Positions 55,817-64,000 of a stretch of DNA of 64,000 nucleotides are shown here, piece by piece (the first letter of the stretch is position 1; the number at the start of each line of letters is the position of its first letter). The stretch is from NCBI RefSeq assembly GCF_014076845.1, contig NZ_JACGUT010000028.1:62001-126000 (forward strand), written 5' to 3'. Below the pieces are notes generated by a model. It saw only the letters and a list, made by a program, of their open reading frames with translations, was not told the origin of the DNA and searched no databases. Source of the DNA: Colwellia sp. MB3u-41 (GTDB lineage: Bacteria > Pseudomonadota > Gammaproteobacteria > Enterobacterales > Alteromonadaceae). The position numbers and the translations under genes are program-made.

Positions 55817-58800
55817 TTACTTTATATCAAAAGAGTAGTAAATGTCGGCAGAGTTTTCTAACCCCGAAACTGTTTCAACCCACAACCGATTTAACAAATA
55901 GAACCTCACCGTTAATTCATTAATAGGCTCCATAATACCCACACCATATTTAATATAAACTTGTTCACCTAAATAGCCCGCTATGGAAGCTTGTTCGTCG
56001 TCACCATCAATTTCAATTCTATTAATCAGTGGCAATTTTTCTATTTGGGTAAGTACCCCCGAAAAATTTGTTAACGCTGCCCCTAAAGCTACGCCAATTG
56101 CCGTATTACTGTCACTCGTTTCTGCATCTAACCCTCGACCTCTCACTAAGTATGACAAGGTTTCAGATTGTTGCATTGTCGGTTTTGAAAATAATTTAAT
56201 ATGTAAACTATTAGCTAAACCTGTTGCATCAATACCGACGATAATATTCTCTTTCTCAATACTACGGGTTGCTTGCATCGTTACATAAGGGTTATTTGCT
56301 GTGCCATTAAAAGAAATAATGCCTTTTGTTATCGATAAATCCTGCCCATAAGCGCGATAACGACCTTGGGGGATTTTTAAACTACCAAAGAGTTGTAAGG
56401 GCTGGTTAGCCTGCTGGCTCACTTGTAATTCACCACCTAAACGCCCAACAAAACCTTGGCCTTCAACGTTGAAAGCGTCAGCAATAACCACACGAACATT
56501 GGTATAGAGTTCAAATGGCTTTTCATTAGCCACTTGTTCGCCTGTATCATCAACAATAATCACATCTTTACTTAAGCTAACACTTCCTTGTGGTAATTTA
56601 TTAACCAATAATTTGCCATCAAGTATCTCAATGCGGCCTGATACTTTAAGCTTAGACGCTTTTATTTGTGCATTGAGGTGGGGAGAAACGGTTAATGTAA
56701 GATCAGGAGGAATCGAAAAATGTAGTGATTCACCGTCAAAATCAAAATTACCTTTCAATTCATCTTGCCAGTCAGCGTCACCTTTAACCGTGACTGCTGC
56801 ATTATTAATATTAAGACCACCAGAAATAACCGCTTGTTGCCCTTTAAAGTCAAAAGCCATATTAATATCCTCTAAGGTATTAATATTGCCTAAAATTTTA
56901 GCTTTGCCTTGGGTTAGTTTTATTCCACCATTTATGGTCGGTTTATCTAAATCGCCAACAATGGTGAGCGAAGTATTTAAGAGACCTTCCAATGATGTAA
57001 GCTCGGGTAAGAAAACCTGCAATGGTGAAAGGTTAAGGTCATTAATAATAAGTTGACTATCTATGGTTCGATTGTCGGCAAATAAGATAACACTACTGAG
57101 ATTGACTATTTCAGTAGTCGCTTGAGAAAGCAAAGCAATATTTGCTGCAATACCTTGGTTATTCAGTTGTAAATTCAATTGGCCTTTTTGCCACGCAAGC
57201 AATTTATGTAAACTGCCTTCTTTCTTTACTGCTACTTGTCCGTCACTGATGAGTAATTTAGCGTTAACTGATGGCATTTTATCTTGTTGCCAACCTATAG
57301 CAACATTCCCTGCAAGCGTACTCTGCAAAAAAATGTTTTGAGGAATAAAAAGGCTTAAAAGATCACTACCTAATTTAATGGCTAAGGTTAATTCACCTTC
57401 CGTAAGCTTAACAGTCGCATCATCAATGAGACAAAGCTGTGAAGTTTTTCCAAGCCAACAGTGTTTATTCAAGGCAAGGGTATTATTGGCATTATCATAT
57501 AGTAGTTTAACTGGCTGACTTGATTTAAAAACATGTTCATCTAAAGAAAAGGTAACCTTATCTGTTTCCACTTTCCATTGGTCGCTCTGCGCAAAATAGT
57601 TGCTGTTAATCGATAAATCAATCGAAGAATCCCCAAGCCAAGCAACGTTTACCTTTTGCTGACTTAAATCACCACTGCTTGCTAAGTTCACACTATTAAT
57701 GCGGTGACCCTTTAAGTTCAGCTCCTTACTCGCAAAGGACACTTGATGTTGATGATTATCCAATGGGCGATATTTCAGGTCAACATTAACCATATCACTG
57801 GAAACACCAACCATGAATAAATCGGTTAATTCACCTTGTAAATTAATTTCTGGCTGCTGAGTTGGGCCTGATATTGAAATATTCGAACGCAGATCACTTT
57901 CTATATCTTTAAGCCATAACCCCGTATTAACAATATTAACTGAGCCATCGACATGCCAGTTTCCTTCGCTATACCCTTTGAGTTTAACTGCGATACCACC
58001 ATAATTGAGGTTTATATTACTCGGCGCTAGTTCACCCTTGTGGTTGATATCAATATTAGCAGCAGCGGTAAGCGCAAGATGATTTATTTCACCTTTAATG
58101 CTAGAATCATCAAGCGTAAATGCCCATTCGTTATCAAGGAAAAAGCCTTTACTGCTGATCTGCCCCTGCACTCTACCTGATAATTCTTTGTTGATATTAG
58201 GTAGGTTAATACCCGATGACTCTACCTTAACATCCCATAACAGGCGGCTACCTAACTGTAATTCGCCTTTAATATCGAGCATGTTATTTGCGTGCGATTC
58301 TTCAAAATGTAAGGTGCTTATTTTAAAAGTTTGCTCATCATAAGTTGCACTTAAAACAAGTGATGCGTCTTGATAACCAAAGCCACTGATATTACTTTTC
58401 AAATCGATCAGGTGTTGGTTAATATCGCCTTCGCTTTGTAATAAGAGTGTTGAGGGGGTAATAACCTTGGCAATATTATCAGGCAAGGTAAATTGGCTTA
58501 CATCAGCCTTCAATTTATAAGGTAAGTTTGCATCAGTGACATTTACTGACATTTGCGCACTTAATTCTATTTCCCCCTCACTGCTTATATTGGTGACTAA
58601 ATCAGATAAATTACCCTGCAAGGATACGACTTGTTTTGTGTCGTTTAGCTGTGGTAGTAATTCGAAATTTTTGATTGAACTCTTTAAGATTAAGTCAACA
58701 ACATAGGGAGGCACAAAATCGACCTTTCCCTTCAAAGATAACGCGCCAACACCTGCAACTGTTGATGATAATTCATCGATTAACAGTTTCGTTTTAAACC

Positions 58801-59548
58801 ATGATATTTTTGCAGCGGCATCAATTGTCGCTAATAGTGTATTTTCATTACCTCTACTGTCGACTTCATTCACAGTCAATTTTTTAACAACTAACGACCT
58901 TACCGCTAACTTAACTGGTGAATAAAGCTTAGGCAGTGTTGCCAGCGGCCAAGCCATTTCAATAGGTTTTACTGATGGACTCTGCTTATCATATAACTTA
59001 ATGTTGGCGTTAACCAAGCGCGCATTTTCTAGGTTTATAGATAAATGATTAACAATATTTTTATTGATAAATAAAGCACTAGAAAAGTCGATTAAGTTAA
59101 CCTTTAATTCGGGACTTTTAATTTCCGCTCTCGCTAAAGAGAACTTTTTCAATTTAAGGGTGAAGGGTAACGTGAAGCTTGAAGAGTTAATCGCTTCTTC
59201 GACAAGTTCATTAGATGATGTTGCCTGCCCTTCTTTCATGTTCACTTGCAGTGATGCAATACTCAGTTCATCAATACAAAGTTGGCTTTTCCACAGACAC
59301 CGTAAATGTAACTTAACACCAATATTTTTTGCATCAATAATCGTTTTATCATTTTCGATTGTTAATTGACCTAGCACTAAATCATTTAAAAGTGCGCCAC
59401 TTTTGTACTTAACTTGAACAGAGGAAGTCGCGCTAACGGCATAAAGTGATAGCTTTGCTCCCAAAGGCGTTGAAAGTAGTATCGCGAGAAAACAGAGTAA
59501 GCCCGTTATCACCGCTATTATTGTGAAACTTGCCCGTTTATAAGTCAT
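55817..59548 (-). CDS. tamB: Translocation and assembly module protein TamB
   Basis: A 1243-residue inner-membrane-anchored, periplasm-spanning protein (AsmA/TamB type). An N-terminal anchor (ASFTIIAVITGLLCFLAILL) is followed by long beta-rich repeats and the C-terminal TamB domain, which contains LFGSLKIPQGRYRAYGQDLS and ATRSIEKENIIVGIDATGLA near the end. It works with TamA in lipid transport and outer-membrane protein assembly. Its start overlaps the tamA stop by four bases. Confidence 0.93.
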   Translation of the reverse strand: MTYKRASFTIIAVITGLLCFLAILLSTPLGAKLSLYAVSATSSVQVKYKSGALLNDLVLGQLTIENDKTIIDAKNIGVKLHLRCLWKSQLCIDELSIASLQVNMKEGQATSSNELVEEAINSSSFTLPFTLKLKKFSLARAEIKSPELKVNLIDFSSALFINKNIVNHLSINLENARLVNANIKLYDKQSPSVKPIEMAWPLATLPKLYSPVKLAVRSLVVKKLTVNEVDSRGNENTLLATIDAAAKISWFKTKLLIDELSSTVAGVGALSLKGKVDFVPPYVVDLILKSSIKNFELLPQLNDTKQVVSLQGNLSDLVTNISSEGEIELSAQMSVNVTDANLPYKLKADVSQFTLPDNIAKVITPSTLLLQSEGDINQHLIDLKSNISGFGYQDASLVLSATYDEQTFKISTLHFEESHANNMLDIKGELQLGSRLLWDVKVESSGINLPNINKELSGRVQGQISSKGFFLDNEWAFTLDDSSIKGEINHLALTAAANIDINHKGELAPSNINLNYGGIAVKLKGYSEGNWHVDGSVNIVNTGLWLKDIESDLRSNISISGPTQQPEINLQGELTDLFMVGVSSDMVNVDLKYRPLDNHQHQVSFASKELNLKGHRINSVNLASSGDLSQQKVNVAWLGDSSIDLSINSNYFAQSDQWKVETDKVTFSLDEHVFKSSQPVKLLYDNANNTLALNKHCWLGKTSQLCLIDDATVKLTEGELTLAIKLGSDLLSLFIPQNIFLQSTLAGNVAIGWQQDKMPSVNAKLLISDGQVAVKKEGSLHKLLAWQKGQLNLQLNNQGIAANIALLSQATTEIVNLSSVILFADNRTIDSQLIINDLNLSPLQVFLPELTSLEGLLNTSLTIVGDLDKPTINGGIKLTQGKAKILGNINTLEDINMAFDFKGQQAVISGGLNINNAAVTVKGDADWQDELKGNFDFDGESLHFSIPPDLTLTVSPHLNAQIKASKLKVSGRIEILDGKLLVNKLPQGSVSLSKDVIIVDDTGEQVANEKPFELYTNVRVVIADAFNVEGQGFVGRLGGELQVSQQANQPLQLFGSLKIPQGRYRAYGQDLSITKGIISFNGTANNPYVTMQATRSIEKENIIVGIDATGLANSLHIKLFSKPTMQQSETLSYLVRGRGLDAETSDSNTAIGVALGAALTNFSGVLTQIEKLPLINRIEIDGDDEQASIAGYLGEQVYIKYGVGIMEPINELTVRFYLLNRLWVETVSGLENSADIYYSFDIK

Positions 59549-61296
59549 AGCTCTGCACCAATACTAAAATGAAGACGCCATGAAGGGTTTTCTTCACTCA
59601 ATGAATACCCTAAAGTAAACCTGATGGGTCCGATAGGAGAAATATAATGAAGGCCGGGTCCAATAGAATAAACAGGGTCTAACTTATCATTGTCATTAAC
59701 ACTACCTGCATCAACAAAGAGTGCCCCTCGCCAAGTCTTTGAAAAATAATACTGATACTCTAGGCTAGCAACGACCATATTAGTCCCACCAATAACGATT
59801 TCTTCCCCTTGATTAAGACCATCTGAAAGCGTGACTTTAGGACCAATTGATTGATAATCAAAGCCTCGAATACTTTGATCGCCCCCCGCATAAAAGCGTA
59901 ATGAAGGAGATAACACTTCTTCAAATTTTTTGTCAACAATCACATAACCCAGCTCTACTCGTGCTACCACGCGATGCTTAGGCGCTAACAATGAAATATA
60001 TTTCCAACGCGCATTGAAACGTAAAAAGGAGGTTTCCGACGATAAACCTTCATAACTTCCTTCTAGGTTATAATATTGTCGAAACCCTTGAGTTGGGTCG
60101 AGTAAAGGGCCATCGCGGTCAATATCAGACCAAGTAAATCCAGGGATAAAATAATCAGCATCATCATAAACACCATCAGTGTCCCACTCCTCACTGAGAT
60201 GTCTTAAATAAGGTTGGCGTAACACATCACCTTTAAGATAAACACGACCAACTTGAAAAGAAAAAAACTTACTCGTTAAATCGCCATAGTCATTTTTTTC
60301 TAATTCAGTCTGCAACTGCAAGACATCGTTATTGGCATGCGATAATGGAATACTGTAAATAAAATAGCCCGTTGGGTTAATCGCTGAATACGACAACCGT
60401 GTTTCTTGGCGATGTCCGTAACGGTTAACTAATGGTGTTTTCCACCCAAAAGAAAACCTTTCTTTTGTATCCGTTGCATAACCTAGCCCTAAATTAAATT
60501 GATGGCGCTTTGCTTTTTCTAATGACACATCAATAGGCAGTATGTTGTTGGTCGTATTCTCAATTTCAGGTCGAACAACAACATTGCTAAAATACTGCGT
60601 TTCATCAAGTTCATTCTGCAAGTTTTGCAACGATGTTTGTTGATAAAAATCGCCTTGTTTAAAAGTGAGTAAAGGCCTTAAAACATCAGGATTTATAGCA
60701 AAGTCAGTAAACTTTATTTCACCGAATTGATAACGAGATCCGCTGTCAAAGTGAATAATTATTTCTGCTGTTTCTAGGCTTTTATGTATCGCAATCGTAG
60801 ATTTTATAAATTTACTATCAAAGTATCCGCGCTCTAAGCCAAGAGAAACAAGGTCTGTTTTAAACTGTTCATAAACACCGTGGTGTAATATATCACCTGA
60901 AACAATTGGAATTTTTCTGATGATTTCAGAAAAAACGCTATCACCTAAGGCGTTACCACTTATATTAATACGTACTTTTTTTACGCGCGTTGGTTGATTT
61001 AACGTTACACCAAGCGAAAGCGTCCAAGTATTTTTATTTCCGTTTTTTTCAGTCGAACTGGTTACCACCGCACGATAATAACCCAGTGCTTTTAATGCAT
61101 TTAATGCCTGTTTTTTTGCTGTAAAGAAAAATGCCGCCCGTTCAGTATCATCCTCTGGCAACGTGCCTAGGTAGGCATGAATATTTTGTGTTACTTCACG
61201 GGGTAAATCATCAGAGATATGAACTAAAAGTGTGCTCGATAAGGCAAAAGGTGGAAATAAAAAAAACAATATAAATAAGAAAAAACGACTATGCAT
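59545..61296 (-). CDS. tamA: Outer-membrane translocation and assembly module protein TamA
   Basis: A BamA-family outer-membrane protein: signal peptide (FFLFILFFLFPPFALSS), three POTRA domains (about residues 20-260, with YYRAVVTSSTEKNGNKNT and LERGYFDSKFIKSTIAIH), and a 16-strand barrel with RHQFNLGLGYATDTKERFSF and the lid motif GGDQSIRGFDYQSIGP (VRGF-type). ATG 61296 gives the cleanest signal peptide; the in-frame ATG at 61341 would add 15 residues. Neither has a strong ribosome site. It pairs with tamB. Confidence 0.92.
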   Translation of the reverse strand: MHSRFFLFILFFLFPPFALSSTLLVHISDDLPREVTQNIHAYLGTLPEDDTERAAFFFTAKKQALNALKALGYYRAVVTSSTEKNGNKNTWTLSLGVTLNQPTRVKKVRINISGNALGDSVFSEIIRKIPIVSGDILHHGVYEQFKTDLVSLGLERGYFDSKFIKSTIAIHKSLETAEIIIHFDSGSRYQFGEIKFTDFAINPDVLRPLLTFKQGDFYQQTSLQNLQNELDETQYFSNVVVRPEIENTTNNILPIDVSLEKAKRHQFNLGLGYATDTKERFSFGWKTPLVNRYGHRQETRLSYSAINPTGYFIYSIPLSHANNDVLQLQTELEKNDYGDLTSKFFSFQVGRVYLKGDVLRQPYLRHLSEEWDTDGVYDDADYFIPGFTWSDIDRDGPLLDPTQGFRQYYNLEGSYEGLSSETSFLRFNARWKYISLLAPKHRVVARVELGYVIVDKKFEEVLSPSLRFYAGGDQSIRGFDYQSIGPKVTLSDGLNQGEEIVIGGTNMVVASLEYQYYFSKTWRGALFVDAGSVNDNDKLDPVYSIGPGLHYISPIGPIRFTLGYSLSEENPSWRLHFSIGAEL

Positions 61297-61489
61297 TATG
61301 GTAAATTGCCAATGAACTTTAAAGCGATTAAATAAAATCATAGCATACTAAGTTTTGCTGATAGAAATGTTTTAAGGTAAAAAAGACTATCTATACATTC
61401 TTCCTTGCTATAACTTTAACCATATTTGACGTGTTAACTAAGTCATATGGACGTATTAGCGAAGGCATTATTCTACATGAGGAAAAAAA

Positions 61490-62344
61490 ATGATAACTGA
61501 GCAATTAATTTGGTTTATAGATGGGCGCTATTTTTATAAAAATGTCACTTTAGATAAAATAATTCAGCTTGCCAATGCTCATCAAATGCGAATTAAAATA
61601 ATAATAGATGCTCAAGTGAAGTCTACTCAGCGGTGGTATTGGCATTCAATGGTTGAAAGTTCATCAACGGTTAATGAAGACTTAGCGCCTATCAATAAGA
61701 AAAAACAAACGTTACTTAATGCGTTAGAAATGAGTGCGATTAAAGCCGAAATAATCATTATCGATACATCTAATCACATTAAAGCCATTAATACTGAATT
61801 AGCAAAAACAAATAATGGCCTATTAATTCTAGAAGATACACCGCCAAAACAAAGACACCCTATTTTCCAAACGCTAACACAATTGAACGCCCCCGTATTA
61901 TTACTCAGTAATAACGTCTGGAAAAAACCACTCAATGTCATTGGCGCAGTTGACCCATTACACGAAAATGATCGCCCGGCAAAAATTGATGAACATATCG
62001 TTAAGCATTTAAAAAACTGGGAGGGATCATTAGCGATAAAATGGCAAGTTGTACATTGTTGTTACATTTCCTCCGTTTTAACCCAATACAAAAGCAAAGT
62101 ACTTTCGATGCACCGAGAAGGGTTAAAAGAGTTTTCACGTCAGTTTAAGGTTCAACAAGATCAATACACGTTAATCGAAGGTTTACCTGAAGACGCCTTA
62201 AAGACATATATTAACAAAAACCATATAGACATTTTATTTATTGGTTTGGTTAATAGAAGTATGCTCGATAAATTTTGGGTGGGTAGTACAACATCAAACT
62301 TTTTATACGAGCCACCGTGCGATCTATTACTGATTAAACAGTAA
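61490..62344 (+). CDS. Universal stress protein (UspA superfamily)
   Basis: A 284-residue cytoplasmic protein built from two tandem Usp-like halves (residues about 1-140 and 150-284, the second ending DILFIGLVNRSMLDKFWVGS). The final TSNFLYEPPCDLLLIKQ matches the usual UspA C-terminus. The ATP-binding G-2X-G-9X-G(S/T) motif is weak, with VGSTT only at the end. It resembles tandem Usp proteins such as UspE. GAGG about ten bases upstream supports ATG 61490. Confidence 0.82.
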   Translation: MITEQLIWFIDGRYFYKNVTLDKIIQLANAHQMRIKIIIDAQVKSTQRWYWHSMVESSSTVNEDLAPINKKKQTLLNALEMSAIKAEIIIIDTSNHIKAINTELAKTNNGLLILEDTPPKQRHPIFQTLTQLNAPVLLLSNNVWKKPLNVIGAVDPLHENDRPAKIDEHIVKHLKNWEGSLAIKWQVVHCCYISSVLTQYKSKVLSMHREGLKEFSRQFKVQQDQYTLIEGLPEDALKTYINKNHIDILFIGLVNRSMLDKFWVGSTTSNFLYEPPCDLLLIKQ

Positions 62345-62361
62345 ATTAATTACCGTGTGTT

Positions 62362-62402
62362 AACGATTAAGCATTCAACCATAAGATTAATGCTTAATCG
62401 TT
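62362..62402. terminator. Bidirectional terminator between usp and mscS
   Basis: A perfect 14-base stem (AACGATTAAGCATT and AATGCTTAATCGTT) with a 13-base loop, placed between two convergent genes. Confidence 0.85.
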
Positions 62403-62411
62403 GTTTAACCT

Positions 62412-63281
62412 TCACTTCTTCAACGTGCCATCTTTGGTGATTTTGTAACCCGCACTTATAGCAACATCAGAAGGTTTACTTTGACTACCTGAATACAGGC
62501 TTATATGTGGAAATGGAATTTCAATACCTTGTTCATCAAAAGCTTTTTTAATATTCTGATACATCTCATTTTTAAGGGTAAGGAAGTTCTCTCTTTTTGA
62601 CCAAACTGAAAATTGTATATCTACAGATGATGATCCGAATCCGGTTAAAATAAATAAGGGTGCTGGCTCTTCCAAACAAATAACATTTTTCTCCGCTATT
62701 TTTAATAGAACATCTCTGACATTTTCAATATCTTCTTTATAAGCGATACCTAACTTTAAGTCGGCTCTTCTAATAGGGTATTTTGTCATCGTGGTTACCG
62801 CACTTTTGATCATACTTTCATTGGGTATGCGGACAAACAAATTATCAAAGGTTCTTAACTTAACAGACAGTAAATCAATAGAAATAACTTCACCTAAAAT
62901 TTCATTAACTTTGATCACATCGCCAATTGAAAACGGCCTTTCTACCATCAGAAATAGGCCGCTAATTAAGTTTGATGCGGAGGTTTGTGAAGCAAAACCA
63001 ATAGCAACAGTAAAAATACCGGCTGCGCCAAGCAATATCGTTAAATCTATACCTACATGCTTTAAAGCGGATAATGAAAATAGTGCCAACAACGTATAAA
63101 ACACCGTTCTTTTTAATAAAAAAACGCCGTGTGTCGTCATTTTTTTATCGACAATTTTTTCAATACCGCTACTTATCGTTTTAGCAATAAAGTAACCGAC
63201 TATAAATAAAATAAGTGCCTGTGTTAATGTATACAAATGAGATACTTTGAGCGTATTAAAAAACTCATTAATGACTTCCAT
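62412..63281 (-). CDS. Small-conductance mechanosensitive channel, MscS family
   Basis: A 289-residue inner-membrane channel that opens under membrane tension. Three membrane segments, the pore-lining TM3 (AAGIFTVAIGFASQTSASNL) and the beta domain start (ISGLFLMVERPFSIGDVIKV) are in place, with a C-terminal alpha/beta vestibule (ADLKLGIAYKEDIENVRDVL). Length and motifs match MscS. It is co-directional with the DUF432 gene upstream, a common pairing. Confidence 0.93.
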   Translation of the reverse strand: MEVINEFFNTLKVSHLYTLTQALILFIVGYFIAKTISSGIEKIVDKKMTTHGVFLLKRTVFYTLLALFSLSALKHVGIDLTILLGAAGIFTVAIGFASQTSASNLISGLFLMVERPFSIGDVIKVNEILGEVISIDLLSVKLRTFDNLFVRIPNESMIKSAVTTMTKYPIRRADLKLGIAYKEDIENVRDVLLKIAEKNVICLEEPAPLFILTGFGSSSVDIQFSVWSKRENFLTLKNEMYQNIKKAFDEQGIEIPFPHISLYSGSQSKPSDVAISAGYKITKDGTLKK

Positions 63282-63318
63282 ACAATATTTACCTAACTCT
63301 TGTTTGCTGAACTAATAT

Positions 63319-64000
63319 TTACCCAAATAAATGACTAATTCTGCGTATTAATTCCCCATGCTCTGAAGACTCACGCGGAGCACTAATAGATTTGAGCAGA
63401 GACAACTTAGCCGAAATACTTTTCTCAACAATTAACTCAACATCAGCTGATTCATTTTCTATTTCGATAGTGATGCCAGATGTCCACAATTGATTTTTGT
63501 CATCGCCGTATAAGTGTAAGTAATTTACCGGAACATTAATTCTATTGATAATTAATGCTTTATCATGACTATTAATGACCATTATAGCTGTTGTTGCCCG
63601 ATGAGGGTGTAAGTCTAATTCTTCAAGTTTAGTTTTTGCAGACGTATATTTCGCATAGCAGAGCTGACCATCAATGGTTGAACTGCCAAACCATGAATCA
63701 GAGGGGCGCCAAAAAGGTAAATCAACCAAACATTTGCCACTTGGAAATGTTTCAGCGTAAAACCAAATAGGTGTACTGATAAACAACTGTACTTTTTCAC
63801 CAGCAAGAATAGTTAAAGGAGATGAAGGACGGGCAATAACAGGACGGTCTGCTAATTTTGGTAATACTTTTATTTTATCTGAACTGGCTTTCTCTAAAAA
63901 TCGACCAATAATGGCATTGTTTTCTACGTTAAATTTTTCGCCGTCAGAAAGCACAATTTGGTGGTCTTCTTCTTGATTTTCAATGTTCCAAATATTCCAC
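63319..64000 (-). CDS. DUF432 family protein, 5' end outside window
   Basis: The frame is open through base 64000 (visible residues WNIWNIENQEEDHQIVLSDG at the edge), so at least 226 residues are present and the start is missing; the GTG at 63954 is internal. It is a beta-rich soluble protein (TPIWFYAETFPSGKCLVDLP, NRINVPVNYLHLYGDD) of the DUF432 type. It is 37 bases upstream of mscS, and such proteins often accompany MscS channels. Its function is unknown. Confidence 0.78.
   Translation of the reverse strand, partial: WNIWNIENQEEDHQIVLSDGEKFNVENNAIIGRFLEKASSDKIKVLPKLADRPVIARPSSPLTILAGEKVQLFISTPIWFYAETFPSGKCLVDLPFWRPSDSWFGSSTIDGQLCYAKYTSAKTKLEELDLHPHRATTAIMVINSHDKALIINRINVPVNYLHLYGDDKNQLWTSGITIEIENESADVELIVEKSISAKLSLLKSISAPRESSEHGELIRRISHLFG

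Overview
The window is about 64 kb of an AT-rich gammaproteobacterial chromosome. The gene set (NhaD antiporter, RimO with the MTVEQFDP N-terminus, TamAB, DUF6279, DUF6436, PEP-CTERM and Zrg-type zinc genes) points to a marine Alteromonadales bacterium of the Colwellia/Thalassotalea type. This assignment is inference from gene content and protein style. I saw no rRNA, tRNA or CRISPR array.

Layout. 1-9.5 kb: a sensor protein cut by the window edge with a cupredoxin-like partner; a polyamine block (speE, a eukaryotic-type AdoMet decarboxylase, and an agmatinase pseudogene); nhaD; a chemotaxis receptor followed by a thioredoxin-like DUF6436 protein. 9.6-15.3 kb: an RND efflux pair and a DUF6279 lipoprotein. 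15.7-18.3 kb: a secreted trio (PEP-CTERM protein, phage-collar-like protein, Sel1-repeat protein). 18.5-22 kb: TetR regulator, glutaredoxin pseudogene, FAD amine oxidase-like enzyme, glutathione transferase and a cupin, with a repeated operator-like core in the divergent promoter. 22-30 kb: LysR regulator divergent from a complete tripartite RND pump plus an alcohol dehydrogenase-like oxidoreductase. 30.2-33.2 kb: a MASE3-PAS-PAS-GGDEF-EAL protein. 33.3-39.3 kb: a zinc-homeostasis locus (MerC, ZrgA/DUF2796, DUF1826, CobW/ZigA-type GTPase, DUF3299, ABC ATPase and permease) with Zur-box-like palindromes. Then rimO and a serine hydrolase with TPR repeats.

From about 43.4 to 54.5 kb the sequence is accessory in character: a decayed reverse transcriptase, a secreted repeat protein of noticeably higher GC that may be related to ice-binding or beta-solenoid proteins, a truncated and nonsense-riddled IS30 element, a TPR protein, a very AT-rich block, and an IS3-family element. 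The AT-rich block (49.2-53.2 kb) holds what I think is the most interesting item: an apparent ribosomally synthesised, modified peptide (RiPP)-like cluster. It contains a 48-residue precursor with a Cys/Pro-rich tail that the usual six-frame listing misses, a hairpin attenuator just after it, a membrane M50 metallopeptidase with an N-terminal PqqD-like region, an unrecognised 230-residue protein, an LpxL-like acyltransferase homologue lacking the usual acidic catalytic residue, and a divergent TonB-like membrane-anchored protein. The IS3 element begins three bases after the last gene, so the cluster may be incomplete.

The last part (54.6-64 kb) returns to core genes: gamma-carbonic anhydrase, tamB and tamA, a universal stress protein, a MscS channel and a DUF432 protein that runs off the end. 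Pseudogenes are frequent in this window (agmatinase, glutaredoxin, reverse transcriptase, IS30 transposase, IS3 orfA), and several carry stop codons where the family has tryptophan.
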